Source: Pseudomonadota bacterium (GTDB lineage: Bacteria; Pseudomonadota; Alphaproteobacteria; Micavibrionales; UBA2020). From it: DNA of 64,000 nucleotides. The stretch covers positions 1 through 64,000 of the forward strand of contig JAJZVA010000013.1 of assembly GCA_021845905.1 (NCBI GenBank), given 5' to 3'. The notes beneath the pieces were generated by a model. The model was given only the letters and a program-made list of their open reading frames with translations, did not search any database and had not been told where the DNA came from. Positions 1-9,400 of this stretch are shown here, piece by piece. A program made the translations under genes and the position numbers. Positions within the stretch are counted from its first letter, which is position 1. Each line of letters begins with the position of its first letter.

Positions 1-125
1 CTCATGATCTGCGGCGTCAGACTGTTCGCCAAATCAGCCTTGTCAGGCAGAGGCAGGGGCTTGTATGTCGCGCACCCGGACAAAAATCCCACGGAGGCAA
101 TCGCCAGAAGAAGACGCGTTTTCAA
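1..125 (-). CDS. Outer-membrane lipoprotein, N-terminal part (cut by window edge)
   Basis: The first 41 codons are visible on the minus strand, and the gene runs off the left edge. It starts with TTG, preceded by a good ribosome-binding site (GGAGAGG about 7 nt upstream). The peptide begins with two basic residues, a hydrophobic stretch and the lipobox LSGC, so it should be cleaved and lipidated at Cys18. The following residues (ATYKPLPLP) resemble the start of TolC/NodT-family outer-membrane lipoproteins, but too little is visible to be sure. It lies downstream of the LapG-like protease gene on the same strand. LapG-type proteases are often encoded beside type I secretion genes, which fits a TolC-like identity. 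The lipoprotein call is firm; the family is a guess. Confidence 0.6.
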   Translation of the reverse strand, partial: MKTRLLLAIASVGFLSGCATYKPLPLPDKADLANSLTPQIM

Positions 126-342
126 AAGATTTCCTCTCCGTTATTTTTCCGGATCGCGGCGCAAGTTAAGGATTTCATGATAAGCCTTTGGCGAATCAAG
201 ATGTACATGCAAAGCGTACATTTCTATAGCTTAAAAAAGCAACCTTACAAAAGCCTTAAAAAGCAGATAAAATATGCATATACGGCAATGTATTATGCCA
301 GTTATTTAAAAGAGTTGACGAAATATCTATGAAACGTGTCTT
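126..342. promoter_or_regulatory. AT-rich gap with an inverted repeat before the lipoprotein gene
   Basis: This 217-nt gap lies between the protease stop and the lipoprotein start. It contains the inverted repeat ATGTAC (201-206) / GTACAT (216-221) with a 9-nt spacer, about 76 nt upstream of the TTG start. An operator or a weak RNA hairpin is possible. No clear terminator follows the protease gene. Confidence 0.25.
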
Positions 343-1356
343 TTACCATGCCATTTTATAACGTGATGGCCCAGATCCTTTTATTTTTTTATCGCTAACG
401 ACGACGCCGTTGACGACAACCGCGCCATTGCCCTCGACCACGACGCGGCCGCCGTCGACGATGATCGTGCCGTTTTGCATGACGACGCGGCCGTTATATA
501 CAACTGTTGGAGCAGGGGCCGGCGGCATGACTTTGAAGGTCGTATCACATTCCCAGACACCTTCTTCATTGACGGCGGCGTAAAACGAGTAATCAACATC
601 AGATATTTGCTCAACATCTCTGCCATTCTCCAGCAGAACGAAATGTTCACGCTGACCTTCTTTGGCGATATTGACAAGCAAAACAGCGTGATCAATTCCA
701 CTATGGTTTTTGCCTTCTGCATTGACGAGCGTTATGTACATGCGGTTGTCGGGAATACCCATCGCCAGCAAGGTATAGTATTTCAAGATCGCATAATCCT
801 CGCAGTCGCCTTCATCGGAACTCAAGGTCTCGATGGCGGAATCCCAATAATCCTCTTTTCCGTCCTGGTCTTCATCAGGGGTATATGTGACGAGCTTGTT
901 GACGGCATGGTTAACAGACCAGACTTTTTGGTAGATGGAAGCGTTCTCGAGACCGTCGAACCGATCAACGAATTTCTGAAAAGCCGCTGCATCCTTCGGG
1001 TTCTTCATCAACATAGCTTCATGCGGTTCGACGACATACATAAAGCTTTTCCTTGCATATGCCGATATACGGCCATCCTCCGCAGGCGTGATTTTTGCAA
1101 AATAAGCATCGTTCCAAAAGAAAACGCCTTTTGGAGCAGGCGCGTTGTCTGAAAGCGTTATATCCGGCGCGATGCCCAGTCTCGCCGTACGATTGTTTGT
1201 CGCCGTACTGACGCTTTCAGCATTATTCTGTTGATACTCGTATGAAGAAAACCCACAAGCGGTGCCTATTGCGAACGCTGTGGATGCAATAAGGCACGTT
1301 GCGGTGACAGAGCTGGCTTTATTGAATATTTGACGCAAGGATATTTTTTTATTCAT
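343..1356 (-). CDS. LapG-like bacterial transglutaminase-like cysteine protease (BTLCP, Peptidase C93/DUF920)
   Basis: The protein has 337 residues. Residues 1-35 form a basic N-terminus and a hydrophobic segment, so it is probably exported or membrane-anchored. The family signature is clear: GDCEDYA with the nucleophile Cys185, and GIDHAVL with His223. The third catalytic position, usually Asp in VLDN, reads LLEN here (Glu243). Just before the Cys there is an EF-hand-like acidic loop (DEDQDGKEDYWD, 161-172), which fits the calcium dependence known for LapG. A Pro/Ala linker (about 278-283) leads to a C-terminal tail of short Val/Gly repeats (VVYNGR, IIVDGGR, VVVNGV), about 285-320. LapG relatives cleave large surface adhesins in the periplasm. 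No adhesin, LapD or secretion ATPase is visible here, so the substrate is unknown. Confidence 0.85.
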   Translation of the reverse strand: MNKKISLRQIFNKASSVTATCLIASTAFAIGTACGFSSYEYQQNNAESVSTATNNRTARLGIAPDITLSDNAPAPKGVFFWNDAYFAKITPAEDGRISAYARKSFMYVVEPHEAMLMKNPKDAAAFQKFVDRFDGLENASIYQKVWSVNHAVNKLVTYTPDEDQDGKEDYWDSAIETLSSDEGDCEDYAILKYYTLLAMGIPDNRMYITLVNAEGKNHSGIDHAVLLVNIAKEGQREHFVLLENGRDVEQISDVDYSFYAAVNEEGVWECDTTFKVMPPAPAPTVVYNGRVVMQNGTIIVDGGRVVVEGNGAVVVNGVVVSDKKIKGSGPSRYKMAW

Positions 1357-1503
1357 CTCGAATCTCTAATTTATGAAATATAATTACGGTAATTAAACTA
1401 TCACCGTTATAAAATTAAGTAAAGTAATTTTACGATTTTTATAGTATAAAAATGCACAGATATAGTAAAAATGAATATAGAAAATTAAGAAAGGTAACGT
1501 TCC
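1357..1503. promoter_or_regulatory. Divergent AT-rich promoter region
   Basis: These 147 nt separate the minus-strand protease gene from the plus-strand 65-aa gene. The region is very AT-rich and must hold both promoters. It offers several TATAAT-like hexamers but no pair I would single out. Confidence 0.35.
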
Positions 1504-1701
1504 ATGACTTCACAAAAAGCAAATAAAACCAAGCCCGCAGATGAATTTCGCATTAAATCAGTCGTCGTCTCGCGCAAAGGCGCGGCGCTTAGGGTCGTCC
1601 GCCTGGAACTGAGCGAAGAAATGAAGCGTCAGCTGACCGTATCGGACAGCGCCGCGCGTGGCTTCCTGCGCGAAACGTCCAAGATAGGCCGCCGCCGCTA
1701 A
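1504..1701 (+). CDS. Small basic protein of unknown function (65 aa)
   Basis: I do not recognise this protein. It starts at ATG with AAAGGT 8-9 nt upstream. It is rich in Lys and Arg and has no signal peptide or membrane segment. The middle (about 17-45) alternates charged and hydrophobic residues (KSVVVSRKG, ALRVVRLELS) as in a small beta sheet, and the end is strongly basic (KIGRRR). Codon composition resembles the surrounding genes, which supports real coding. It stands alone between an AT-rich promoter gap and the gyrA leader. A nucleic-acid-binding role would fit the charge, but this is only inference. Confidence 0.55.
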   Translation: MTSQKANKTKPADEFRIKSVVVSRKGAALRVVRLELSEEMKRQLTVSDSAARGFLRETSKIGRRR

Positions 1702-2106
1702 ATCAGGATATATTTGATCATAGCCAGAGCATCGCTTAAGTGTGGTGCGCGTGTTGCTTCATGACTTTTTGCATGAGCATGGATTGCGTTGGGCATGTGC
1801 GGGGACAAGGCGTGCCTGAAAGCCGATTTTCTGAGCCTGATATAATTGTGTGATAATGTATATTATGGGAAATATAATATTACTAACATACTGTTTTATA
1901 TATATAAAAACAAAATAACATCACAATTAAAGCTTTCATCATATCACGTCAAATTGCAAAGTTTTTGCGTGTCTGCCTGATGCGCATCATCCCGCGTGTT
2001 TTGCGTGCCTGACAAAGGCTTTTTGCGCTTTGAAGGCGACTGGAAAAATGGTAAAAATAATCAGTTATTCCAAGAACATCGCCATGAGCCAACATAGGAT
2101 TCTCCC
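1702..2106. other. 405-nt intergenic region upstream of gyrA
   Basis: No gene is visible here. The centre (about 1840-1940) is very AT-rich and contains the palindromic core ATAATGTATATTATG (1853-1867), which resembles the centre of a Xer/dif site. The gyrA promoter should lie in this gap. AGGA at 2096-2099 is the gyrA ribosome-binding site. Confidence 0.4.
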
Positions 2107-4809
2107 GTGACCGACAATACCCTCAAAAAGACCGATATCGCGCCCATCACGATCGAGTCCGAAATGCAGACGTCGTATCTCGCTTATGCGATGAGCGTGA
2201 TCGTCAGCCGCGCGTTGCCGGACGCGCGCGACGGCCTCAAGCCCGTCCACCGCCGCATTCTTTATGCGATGCGCGAAGGCGGCTATGACAGCGGCAAGCC
2301 ATACAAGAAATCCGCGCGTATCGTCGGTGACGTCATGGGTAAATATCACCCGCACGGCGACAGCGCGATCTATGACGCATTGGCGCGCATGGCGCAGGAT
2401 TTCTCGCTGCGCGTGATGCTGATCGACGGTCAGGGCAACTTCGGCTCGATGGATGGCGATCCGCCGGCCGCGATGCGTTATACCGAAGCGCGTCTCAATA
2501 AAGTCGCCGAGACGATGCTGGAGGATATCGACAAGGAGACCGTCGACTTTCAGCCCAACTACGATGAATCCGTTTTCGAACCGAGCGTGCTCCCTGCCCG
2601 TTTTCCGAATTTGCTGGTCAACGGCGCGGCAGGCATCGCCGTCGGCATGGCAACCAACATTCCGCCGCACAACCTCGGCGAAGTGCTGGACGGTTGCTGC
2701 GCTTACGTCGACAATCCCGACATCACGATCGACGAATTGATCGACATCATTCCCGGGCCTGATTTTCCGACCGGCGGTCAGGTCTTGGGCCGCAACGGCA
2801 TTCTCGGCACGTTCCACAACGGCCGCGGCTCGATCATCATGCGCGCCAAAACCTCAATCGAGGAAATCCGCAAGGACCGCATGGCGATCATCGTCCATGA
2901 AGTGCCATATCAGGTGAACAAGGCACGCTTGCTGGAGCGCATGGCCGAATGCGTACGCGAGAAGATCATCGAAGGCATTTCCGACCTCCGCGACGAGACA
3001 GACCGCGACGGCGTGCGCGTCGTCATCGAACTCAAAAAAGACGCCATGCCGGATGTCGTGCTGAACCAGCTTTTCAAGCACACGCCGCTGCAGACGTCCT
3101 TCGGCTCCAACATGCTGGCGCTGAACTACGGCCGTCCGCAGATGATGGACCTGAAGGAATTCATCGCCGCTTTCGTCAACTTCCGCGAGGAAGTCATCAC
3201 CCGCCGCACGATTTACGAGCTCGGCAAGGCGCGCGAGCGAGCGCACATCTTGGCGGGCTTGGCCGTCGCCGTCGCCAACATCGACGAAGTGATCGCCATG
3301 ATCCGCGGCGCCAGCGACCCCAACGACGCCCGCGAAAAGCTGACCGCGCGCGAATGGAACGTCGCCGACATCGCGCCGCTGATGAAGCTGATCGACGACC
3401 CGCAATATCCGGTCAGCGCAAAGAATACCTATAAAATGTCGGACATTCAGGCCAAAGCCATCCTCGATCTCCGCCTGCACCGCCTGACGGCGCTGGAACG
3501 CGACAAAATCGGCGAAGAGCTGAAAGAAGTCACCGACATGATCGCGGAATATCTTTCCATTCTCGCCAGCCGCGAAAAACTGATGAACCTTCTGCGCGAA
3601 GAGCTGGTGGACATCAAGACCCGCTTCGCCACGCCGCGCAAGACCGAACTGATCGCCGACGAGCACGAACAAGACGTCGAAGACCTGATCCAGAAGGAAG
3701 ACATGGTCGTGACCGTCACCAACACAGGTTACGTCAAGCGCGTGCCGCTCGCCACCTACCGCGCGCAAAAGCGCGGCGGCAAGGGCCGCACAGGCATGCA
3801 GACGAAGGAAGAGGATTTCGTGACCGATCTCTTCGTCGCCAATACGCACACGCCCATCCTCTTCTTCACCACCAAGGGCATCTGCCACAAGATGAAAGTC
3901 TACAAGTTGCCGCTCGGCACGCCGCAGGCGCGTGGCAAGGCCTTCATCAACCTTCTGCCGCTGGAACAGGGCGAGACGATTTCCGTCGTCATGCCGTTAC
4001 CGGAGGATGAAAGCACGTGGGACAAGCTCGACGTCATTTTCGCCACATCCCACGGCACAGTGCGCCGCAACAGCCTTGACGATTTCCGCAACGTCCGCGC
4101 CAACGGCCTGATCGCCATGAAGCTGGAAGGCGACGAAAAACTCATAGACGTGCGTACCTGCACGGATACGGACGATATCGTCCTGTCCTCGCGCAAAGGC
4201 AAGGCCATCCGCTTCCCCGTCGCGGATTTGCGCGTGTTCAAATCCCGCGCTTCCACGGGCATCCGCGGCATCCGGCTCATGGACGGCGACCATGTCGTCT
4301 CCATCTCCATCGTCCGCCACGTCGAGGCGACGCCGGAAGAACGCATGGCTTACTTGCGCAAAGCTTCCAAGCTCCGCAATCAGGTTGAGGACATGGAAAC
4401 CGAGGGCGGCGGCGATGATGAAGAAGAAACAGCCTCCGGCAACATCGAGCTTTCGCCCGCCCGCTTCGATGAAATGGCGCAGATGGAAGATTTCCTGCTC
4501 GCCGTCACCTCCAAAGGCTTCGGCAAACGCACCTCGGCCCACGAGTACCGCATCGCTGGACGCGGCGGTTCGGGCATCTGGAACATGAAGCTCGGCAAGC
4601 GCAACGGCGAAATGGTCGGCACGTTCAAGGTACTCGACAGCGATGAAATCATGCTCGTCACCAACGGCGGCCAAATCATCCGCATGGGCGTGAAGGACGT
4701 GCGCTTCGTCGGCCGCCAGACGCAGGGCGTCACCCTCTTCCGCATCGAAGACGGCGAGGAAGTCGTCTCCGCCGCGATCATCAGGGATGACGACAATGGC
4801 GAAGAATAA
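2107..4809 (+). CDS. gyrA: DNA gyrase subunit A
   Basis: GyrA, the breakage-reunion subunit of DNA gyrase, is 900 residues here, a normal length. It starts with GTG and AGGA lies 7 nt upstream. The N-terminal topoisomerase IV/GyrA core carries the catalytic tyrosine in AAMRYTEA (Tyr125). The quinolone region reads [10 protein letters not shown] with Ser86 and Asp90, the wild-type residues equivalent to E. coli S83 and D87, so no target resistance is predicted. The C-terminal beta-pinwheel contains the GyrA box as QKRGGKG, which separates gyrase from ParC. A Glu-rich insert (around 765-780) and an acidic C-terminus are present. The coaD start overlaps its end, so the two are probably co-translated. 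GyrB is outside the window. Confidence 0.97.
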   Translation: MTDNTLKKTDIAPITIESEMQTSYLAYAMSVIVSRALPDARDGLKPVHRRILYAMREGGYDSGKPYKKSARIVGDVMGKYHPHGDSAIYDALARMAQDFSLRVMLIDGQGNFGSMDGDPPAAMRYTEARLNKVAETMLEDIDKETVDFQPNYDESVFEPSVLPARFPNLLVNGAAGIAVGMATNIPPHNLGEVLDGCCAYVDNPDITIDELIDIIPGPDFPTGGQVLGRNGILGTFHNGRGSIIMRAKTSIEEIRKDRMAIIVHEVPYQVNKARLLERMAECVREKIIEGISDLRDETDRDGVRVVIELKKDAMPDVVLNQLFKHTPLQTSFGSNMLALNYGRPQMMDLKEFIAAFVNFREEVITRRTIYELGKARERAHILAGLAVAVANIDEVIAMIRGASDPNDAREKLTAREWNVADIAPLMKLIDDPQYPVSAKNTYKMSDIQAKAILDLRLHRLTALERDKIGEELKEVTDMIAEYLSILASREKLMNLLREELVDIKTRFATPRKTELIADEHEQDVEDLIQKEDMVVTVTNTGYVKRVPLATYRAQKRGGKGRTGMQTKEEDFVTDLFVANTHTPILFFTTKGICHKMKVYKLPLGTPQARGKAFINLLPLEQGETISVVMPLPEDESTWDKLDVIFATSHGTVRRNSLDDFRNVRANGLIAMKLEGDEKLIDVRTCTDTDDIVLSSRKGKAIRFPVADLRVFKSRASTGIRGIRLMDGDHVVSISIVRHVEATPEERMAYLRKASKLRNQVEDMETEGGGDDEEETASGNIELSPARFDEMAQMEDFLLAVTSKGFGKRTSAHEYRIAGRGGSGIWNMKLGKRNGEMVGTFKVLDSDEIMLVTNGGQIIRMGVKDVRFVGRQTQGVTLFRIEDGEEVVSAAIIRDDDNGEE

Positions 4810-5347
4810 GCCCGTTGCCGCGAACCCCCAAAACAAGAAAATAAAGTCGCAGCCGTTAGTGGGCGTTTATCCCGGCACGTTCGATCCCGTGACGCTCGGG
4901 CATCTCGACATCATCGAGCGGGCGATGAAAGTGGTCGACCATCTCGTCGTCGGTGTCGCCGACAGCCCGGCCAAGGGACCGCTTTTTCCCGTCAAAAAAC
5001 GCGTCGAACTGATGAAGATCGACGTCGCCAACAACCGCAAGCTCAAGGGAAAATCCATCGAAGTGGTTTCCTTCAACGAACTGCTGATGGATTTCGTCAC
5101 GCGGATGAATGCGCGCGTCATCGTCCGCGGCCTGCGCGCGGTATCGGATTTCGAATACGAATTCCAGATGGCGGGCATGAACTCCTACCTCAACGGCGAC
5201 ATCGAAACAATGTTCCTGATGGCGCAAGACAAGCATCAGTTCATCTCGTCGCGCTTCGTGAAGGAGATCGGCCGCCTCGGCGGGGACATAGCGCATTTCG
5301 TCACGCCCAACGTGGCGAAAGAGCTGAAGAAAAAATTCGGCAAATAA
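4796..5347 (+). CDS. coaD: Phosphopantetheine adenylyltransferase
   Basis: CoaD transfers AMP from ATP to 4'-phosphopantetheine, the fourth step of coenzyme A synthesis. It belongs to the nucleotidyltransferase superfamily. The nucleotide-binding motif [10 protein letters not shown] is intact near the N-terminus, and the second signature ISSRFVKEI is near the C-terminus. From ATG 4796 the protein has 183 residues, about 20 longer than E. coli CoaD because of a Lys-rich N-terminal extension ([15 protein letters not shown]). I prefer 4796 to the ATG at 4787 because AGGGA lies 8 nt upstream of it. The gene overlaps the end of gyrA by 14 nt and converges on asmA with a 13-nt gap. Confidence 0.96.
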   Translation: MAKNKPVAANPQNKKIKSQPLVGVYPGTFDPVTLGHLDIIERAMKVVDHLVVGVADSPAKGPLFPVKKRVELMKIDVANNRKLKGKSIEVVSFNELLMDFVTRMNARVIVRGLRAVSDFEYEFQMAGMNSYLNGDIETMFLMAQDKHQFISSRFVKEIGRLGGDIAHFVTPNVAKELKKKFGK

Positions 5348-5360
5348 CAGGCCTTCAAAA

Positions 5361-8225
5361 TCAGGGCGTCAACGTCACAGGCAGGCCGTTATCCGGTTGC
5401 GTCACGCCGGGCGCCTGCATGTCGCGCAAAATCCCGTTTAGCGACGCCTGCCCGGGAACGGCAAGCGAGGATTTTCCCGCCGGCAAAACCGCCGGATCGT
5501 GCAGAGGTAGCGGCGGCGTGGCGGATATGTTCTTTTGCAAAGCCCCGCCATCGTTCAGCCGGTCGAGAATATCGTCGATCGGCTGATCCTTTGTTTGCCG
5601 TGATATGAATTTTTTGGCATTGTTTTTGAGCTTTTTCGCCACCACCGGCGGCGGGAGACGCTTGGCAATATAATCCTGCAGTGCTTTGCCGCCGCTTATT
5701 TTATAGTCGGATGCTGACGATGAGCGGCTTACCGTCAGCGCCGGGAAATCCTGCGGTTTCGTCATACGCAAGGCACCGGAAATATCGTAGCTTTTCGTTG
5801 CTGTATCCAGAGAACCCGTGAGACTCATTTTTTCCAAAGCATTTTCGGCACGCAGGTTTTCAATGGTGATTTTTCCATGATCAAGCTTGAATTTTCCCTG
5901 CGCGTTTTTAAAAACCGACGCACCGTCCTGATGCACGGCCTCGTTGACAAGCCTGTCGAGATCGACCGGCATCTTTTTGAGCTTGTCCAATCTTTCCGGA
6001 AGATGCTCGACGTTAAATCCGTCAACCTTCAGTTTTTCGGCGCTGAAAGAAATATCGCCTGTCGCGCTTTGCAACGCATTGTCAGCCGACGACAAGTTAA
6101 AAGCGATATCTCCCGCACCCAAGGCAAACCCTTTCAATCCGAGCTTTTTTTGCAAATCCGATAAATCCGCATTCACAACGCTACCTTTGAACGATGAGGC
6201 CCATGCGCCGGATTGCGCCGTCGCATCAAGCTCGCCCTTCAGCGTTCCGCCCCACACTTTTCCGGACGGCAAGGAGAGAGACACTGCGGACGGGGAGGAC
6301 GATTTCATGAAGAAAGACGGATGAGAAACGGTTTGCCCGTAAAGAACGATATCATCCGCCTGCCCTGCCGCCGTATAAGAATAGACACCTGACTGCGCTT
6401 CCGTGACCGCGCCTTTGATTGAAAAGCGCTTTCCTTGCAAAGGAGGCAGGGAAACGCCGAGGCTTTTTGCAATCTGCAACGCATCAGCCGCAGCGAGCGT
6501 ATAGGAAACGTTCAAGCCGGAAACAGGCGCAAGGTTCGCCACGCTACCCTTGACGCTGAAAGCATCGTTATCCGCAAGATTTCCGCTGAACTTGTCAATG
6601 GCCATTCCGTTTGCACCCGTCGCCGCATTAAAAGTTACGCCGGACATCGAAAGACCACCGGCGCTGAAGTTGTCGGCCGTGAGTTGCAAATCCGCATCGG
6701 ATTGCATGAGCGCGCCGAGAAAACCATCGGAAAAATCGGCACCGCTCCATCCGTCAAAATGCAGCACCGCGGTAAATTTCGGCTTCGCCACATGGCGGGC
6801 GACATTCAAAACGCCGGACAGTTTTTCTTTCTCCCCGAAAACGGCGCGCATGTTGTAAAAGCTCGCCTGAACAGGAGAGACTTCAACGCTGCCGTCCATT
6901 TGCATCTTCCTGAAAGGCGGATTGGCGCCGCTGAGCATGCTGAAGGCGCTTGTCGCATCGGGCGCGAAGGCATCGACCATTTTACCGAGATCATCGGTCA
7001 TGATTCGCACCTTCGTGTAAATTGCATTCCCGGAGCGTGGCATGATGCTACCGGAAAAATCTATCGCGCTCTTGCCCGGCAAGGTGATCTCTCCGGATTT
7101 GATGATCCAGTCGGTCTTTCTGGAATAAGCTGAAATATGAGCCGTTTCGAGGCGCTTGCCGTTCCACGTAACGTTATCACCCTTGAAATCCAGGCTTATC
7201 TTATAACCGTCGGGAACATCCGGATAACCCGAGGAAGAACCGCTCGTAACGATCAACCCCTTGGCTGAAAGATCGGCCCGCACGTCGCGCAGCCCTTGTT
7301 GAGGAAAGCGGACGGATATTTCGCCGCGCAGACGCCCGTGATGCCCGAAACGCGCATTTATATCCTGCACATCCAAGCTGTCCATTTTCAAAGTCATGGC
7401 GCCCGTCAGGTTGACGTCCGCGCCCCAGAAATCCAGCGCGCTCAGGGAAGGATTGTGGATCAGGCTTGCAAGGCTGCCGTTGGAAACGGAGAGCTCTCCG
7501 GCCAGGTTTATGCCGCTTTGCAGGCTGACAGTGCCGTTCATGCTGATTTGCGGCATGTTTTCGACCGGCGTGAAGGAAATTTTGACAGGCGCCGTCATGG
7601 TCCGGTCGAACACGCCCGTGTCGATTTCAATACCTGCGTTCGTCTGCTGATATTCCATGTTGCCTGAAACGGAATACGGCCCGAGCAGGGTATTCGCGCT
7701 CACGGTAAGCGTCAGATTGTCAAATGTCTTATGCGTTCCCGTTAAAAAGTTCGCGTAATGCAAGGTGCCGTCGGTAATGGTGACCTGGTTGAACTGCATG
7801 GCCTGCGCCGCCGCGCCAAGGTTGTCGGAAGGCGCGAGAAGCCCCGAAAAATTGGTTTTTCCTTCATCATTCACATCGAGGTTGAAAACCGGTTGCACCA
7901 GATCGACCGTATCCACCACGATCTTCCCCTGCAACAAAGGCGCAAGACTGACCTGCGCCTCGATGGACTTCAGCGTCATGAGCGGGTTTTTCATGGACCC
8001 GTCCGCATTTGCGACCGTCACGTTTTCAAGCAAAAGTTCCGGCTGCGGAAGGATCTGGAATGAAATATTGCCTGCGACGCTGATCTTGCGCTGAAAATAA
8101 GGCGATATCTGCGCCATAAGAGTGGATTTATGCCTGTTCCAGTTGATGAAACTCGGCGCAACAAGGCCGACGGCCAGCAATCCCAGACCGATGAAAAACA
8201 GGGTTTTGACGAGACGTGTCATCAT
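5361..8225 (-). CDS. AsmA-family protein (envelope lipid homeostasis)
   Basis: This is a 954-residue AsmA-like protein. An N-terminal membrane segment (about 6-28) precedes the AsmA N-terminal domain (starting near RKISVAGNISF), a long beta-rich central part, and an AsmA C-terminal region around 700-830. A Pro/Lys-rich tail follows. Family members are inner-membrane-anchored periplasmic proteins of the bridge-like lipid-transfer type that influence outer-membrane lipid balance. The gene is the last of the lipid A run, and its ATG overlaps the lpxB stop as ATGA. Translational coupling to lpxB and a role in outer-membrane assembly are therefore plausible. The exact paralogue (AsmA, YhdP, TamB-like) cannot be assigned from sequence alone. 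Confidence 0.85.
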   Translation of the reverse strand: MMTRLVKTLFFIGLGLLAVGLVAPSFINWNRHKSTLMAQISPYFQRKISVAGNISFQILPQPELLLENVTVANADGSMKNPLMTLKSIEAQVSLAPLLQGKIVVDTVDLVQPVFNLDVNDEGKTNFSGLLAPSDNLGAAAQAMQFNQVTITDGTLHYANFLTGTHKTFDNLTLTVSANTLLGPYSVSGNMEYQQTNAGIEIDTGVFDRTMTAPVKISFTPVENMPQISMNGTVSLQSGINLAGELSVSNGSLASLIHNPSLSALDFWGADVNLTGAMTLKMDSLDVQDINARFGHHGRLRGEISVRFPQQGLRDVRADLSAKGLIVTSGSSSGYPDVPDGYKISLDFKGDNVTWNGKRLETAHISAYSRKTDWIIKSGEITLPGKSAIDFSGSIMPRSGNAIYTKVRIMTDDLGKMVDAFAPDATSAFSMLSGANPPFRKMQMDGSVEVSPVQASFYNMRAVFGEKEKLSGVLNVARHVAKPKFTAVLHFDGWSGADFSDGFLGALMQSDADLQLTADNFSAGGLSMSGVTFNAATGANGMAIDKFSGNLADNDAFSVKGSVANLAPVSGLNVSYTLAAADALQIAKSLGVSLPPLQGKRFSIKGAVTEAQSGVYSYTAAGQADDIVLYGQTVSHPSFFMKSSSPSAVSLSLPSGKVWGGTLKGELDATAQSGAWASSFKGSVVNADLSDLQKKLGLKGFALGAGDIAFNLSSADNALQSATGDISFSAEKLKVDGFNVEHLPERLDKLKKMPVDLDRLVNEAVHQDGASVFKNAQGKFKLDHGKITIENLRAENALEKMSLTGSLDTATKSYDISGALRMTKPQDFPALTVSRSSSASDYKISGGKALQDYIAKRLPPPVVAKKLKNNAKKFISRQTKDQPIDDILDRLNDGGALQKNISATPPLPLHDPAVLPAGKSSLAVPGQASLNGILRDMQAPGVTQPDNGLPVTLTP

Positions 8226-9400
8226 ATTGCGATTTCCCTTTTGCGGATAACGGATAATACTGCATCAGCGGCCTTGCGGCTGGGCGTTTCCGGATCGCCC
8301 AGCCCTATCATGATCAGCGCTTCGCGGAACCCGCGCAACTGCTCCGCGCGCGCGTCTTTGTTGTCGAGAATCTTGAACACTTCCTGCGTCATTTTTATAG
8401 ACTGGCATTGCTCCTGCAAAAGTTCGGGCACGAGCGGGCGGTTCAGCAGGATGTTCACCAGATTGACATAGGGCGTTTTGATCAGGCGCCGCGCAAACCA
8501 TGCCGTCACGGCATTGACGCGATAGGCGATGACGTGCGGCGTGTCCGCCAGCGCCAGCTCGAGAGAGACCGTGCCCGAGGCCGCCAGCGCGACGGCGCTC
8601 GCTGCGAAACAATCGAACTTGTCTTCTTCCCCGTCAATCACCAGCGGATTGATCCCTTTGCCGACGAAAAATTCCTGAATATGCGCCTTCAGATGCGGCA
8701 AGGTCGGCACGACGACCAGCATATCCGGCTTGTCGCGCAACAGCGTATCCGTCGCTTTCGTGAACCTCTCCAGAAGGCGGTTCAATTCGCCCATTCTGCT
8801 GCCCGGAAGGATGCAAAATATTTTTTGGGCCTCGTCGATATCGTATTTTTTGCGAAACCTGTCGCTGTCGCCGCGGCGGGACAACCTTTCCACAATGGGA
8901 TGCCCGACGAACGTGGCCGCAAGATCATGCTCCTCGAAATAAGGCGGCTCGAAAGGCAGCAGCGTCAGGATATGGTCGAGAAATCGCGCGACTTTCCTCG
9001 CGCGGCCAGGCCGCCATGCCCAGACGCTCGGCGCGACGTAATGGATGCAGGGGATCGCGTGCGATTTCGCCTTCACTTTTCTGACAACGCGAAAGCAAAA
9101 ATCCGGAGAATCTATCGTGACGACCGCATCCGGTTTCGATTTCAGGATCGTAGCCGCCGTTTGCCGGATGCGCTTGAGAATTTTAAACAGGCGCGGCAAA
9201 ACTTCCGCAAGCCCCATAACTGAAAGCTCTTCCATCGGAAAGAGACTTTCCAATCCTGCCTCTGCCATCAACCTGCCGCCAATGCCTGCGAACTCGACGC
9301 CTTCCGGATGTTTCGTGCGCAAGGCGCGCATCAGCGTGGCGCCGAGAAAGTCGCCGGAGGCTTCGCCCGCGATAAGAAATATGCGCAAAGGCCGGTTCAT
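8222..9400 (-). CDS. lpxB: Lipid-A-disaccharide synthase
   Basis: LpxB (family GT19) joins UDP-2,3-diacylglucosamine and lipid X to make the lipid A disaccharide at the inner face of the cytoplasmic membrane. The 392-residue length is typical. The family N-terminus AGEASGDFLGA is present, followed by SVWAWRPGRA in the membrane-associated region and the C-terminal donor-binding part with LALADTPHV and AYRV. It overlaps lpxI upstream and asmA downstream, each by ATGA. It uses the product of the LpxI step, so the two neighbouring genes encode consecutive reactions. Confidence 0.96.
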   Translation of the reverse strand: MNRPLRIFLIAGEASGDFLGATLMRALRTKHPEGVEFAGIGGRLMAEAGLESLFPMEELSVMGLAEVLPRLFKILKRIRQTAATILKSKPDAVVTIDSPDFCFRVVRKVKAKSHAIPCIHYVAPSVWAWRPGRARKVARFLDHILTLLPFEPPYFEEHDLAATFVGHPIVERLSRRGDSDRFRKKYDIDEAQKIFCILPGSRMGELNRLLERFTKATDTLLRDKPDMLVVVPTLPHLKAHIQEFFVGKGINPLVIDGEEDKFDCFAASAVALAASGTVSLELALADTPHVIAYRVNAVTAWFARRLIKTPYVNLVNILLNRPLVPELLQEQCQSIKMTQEVFKILDNKDARAEQLRGFREALIMIGLGDPETPSRKAADAVLSVIRKREIAI

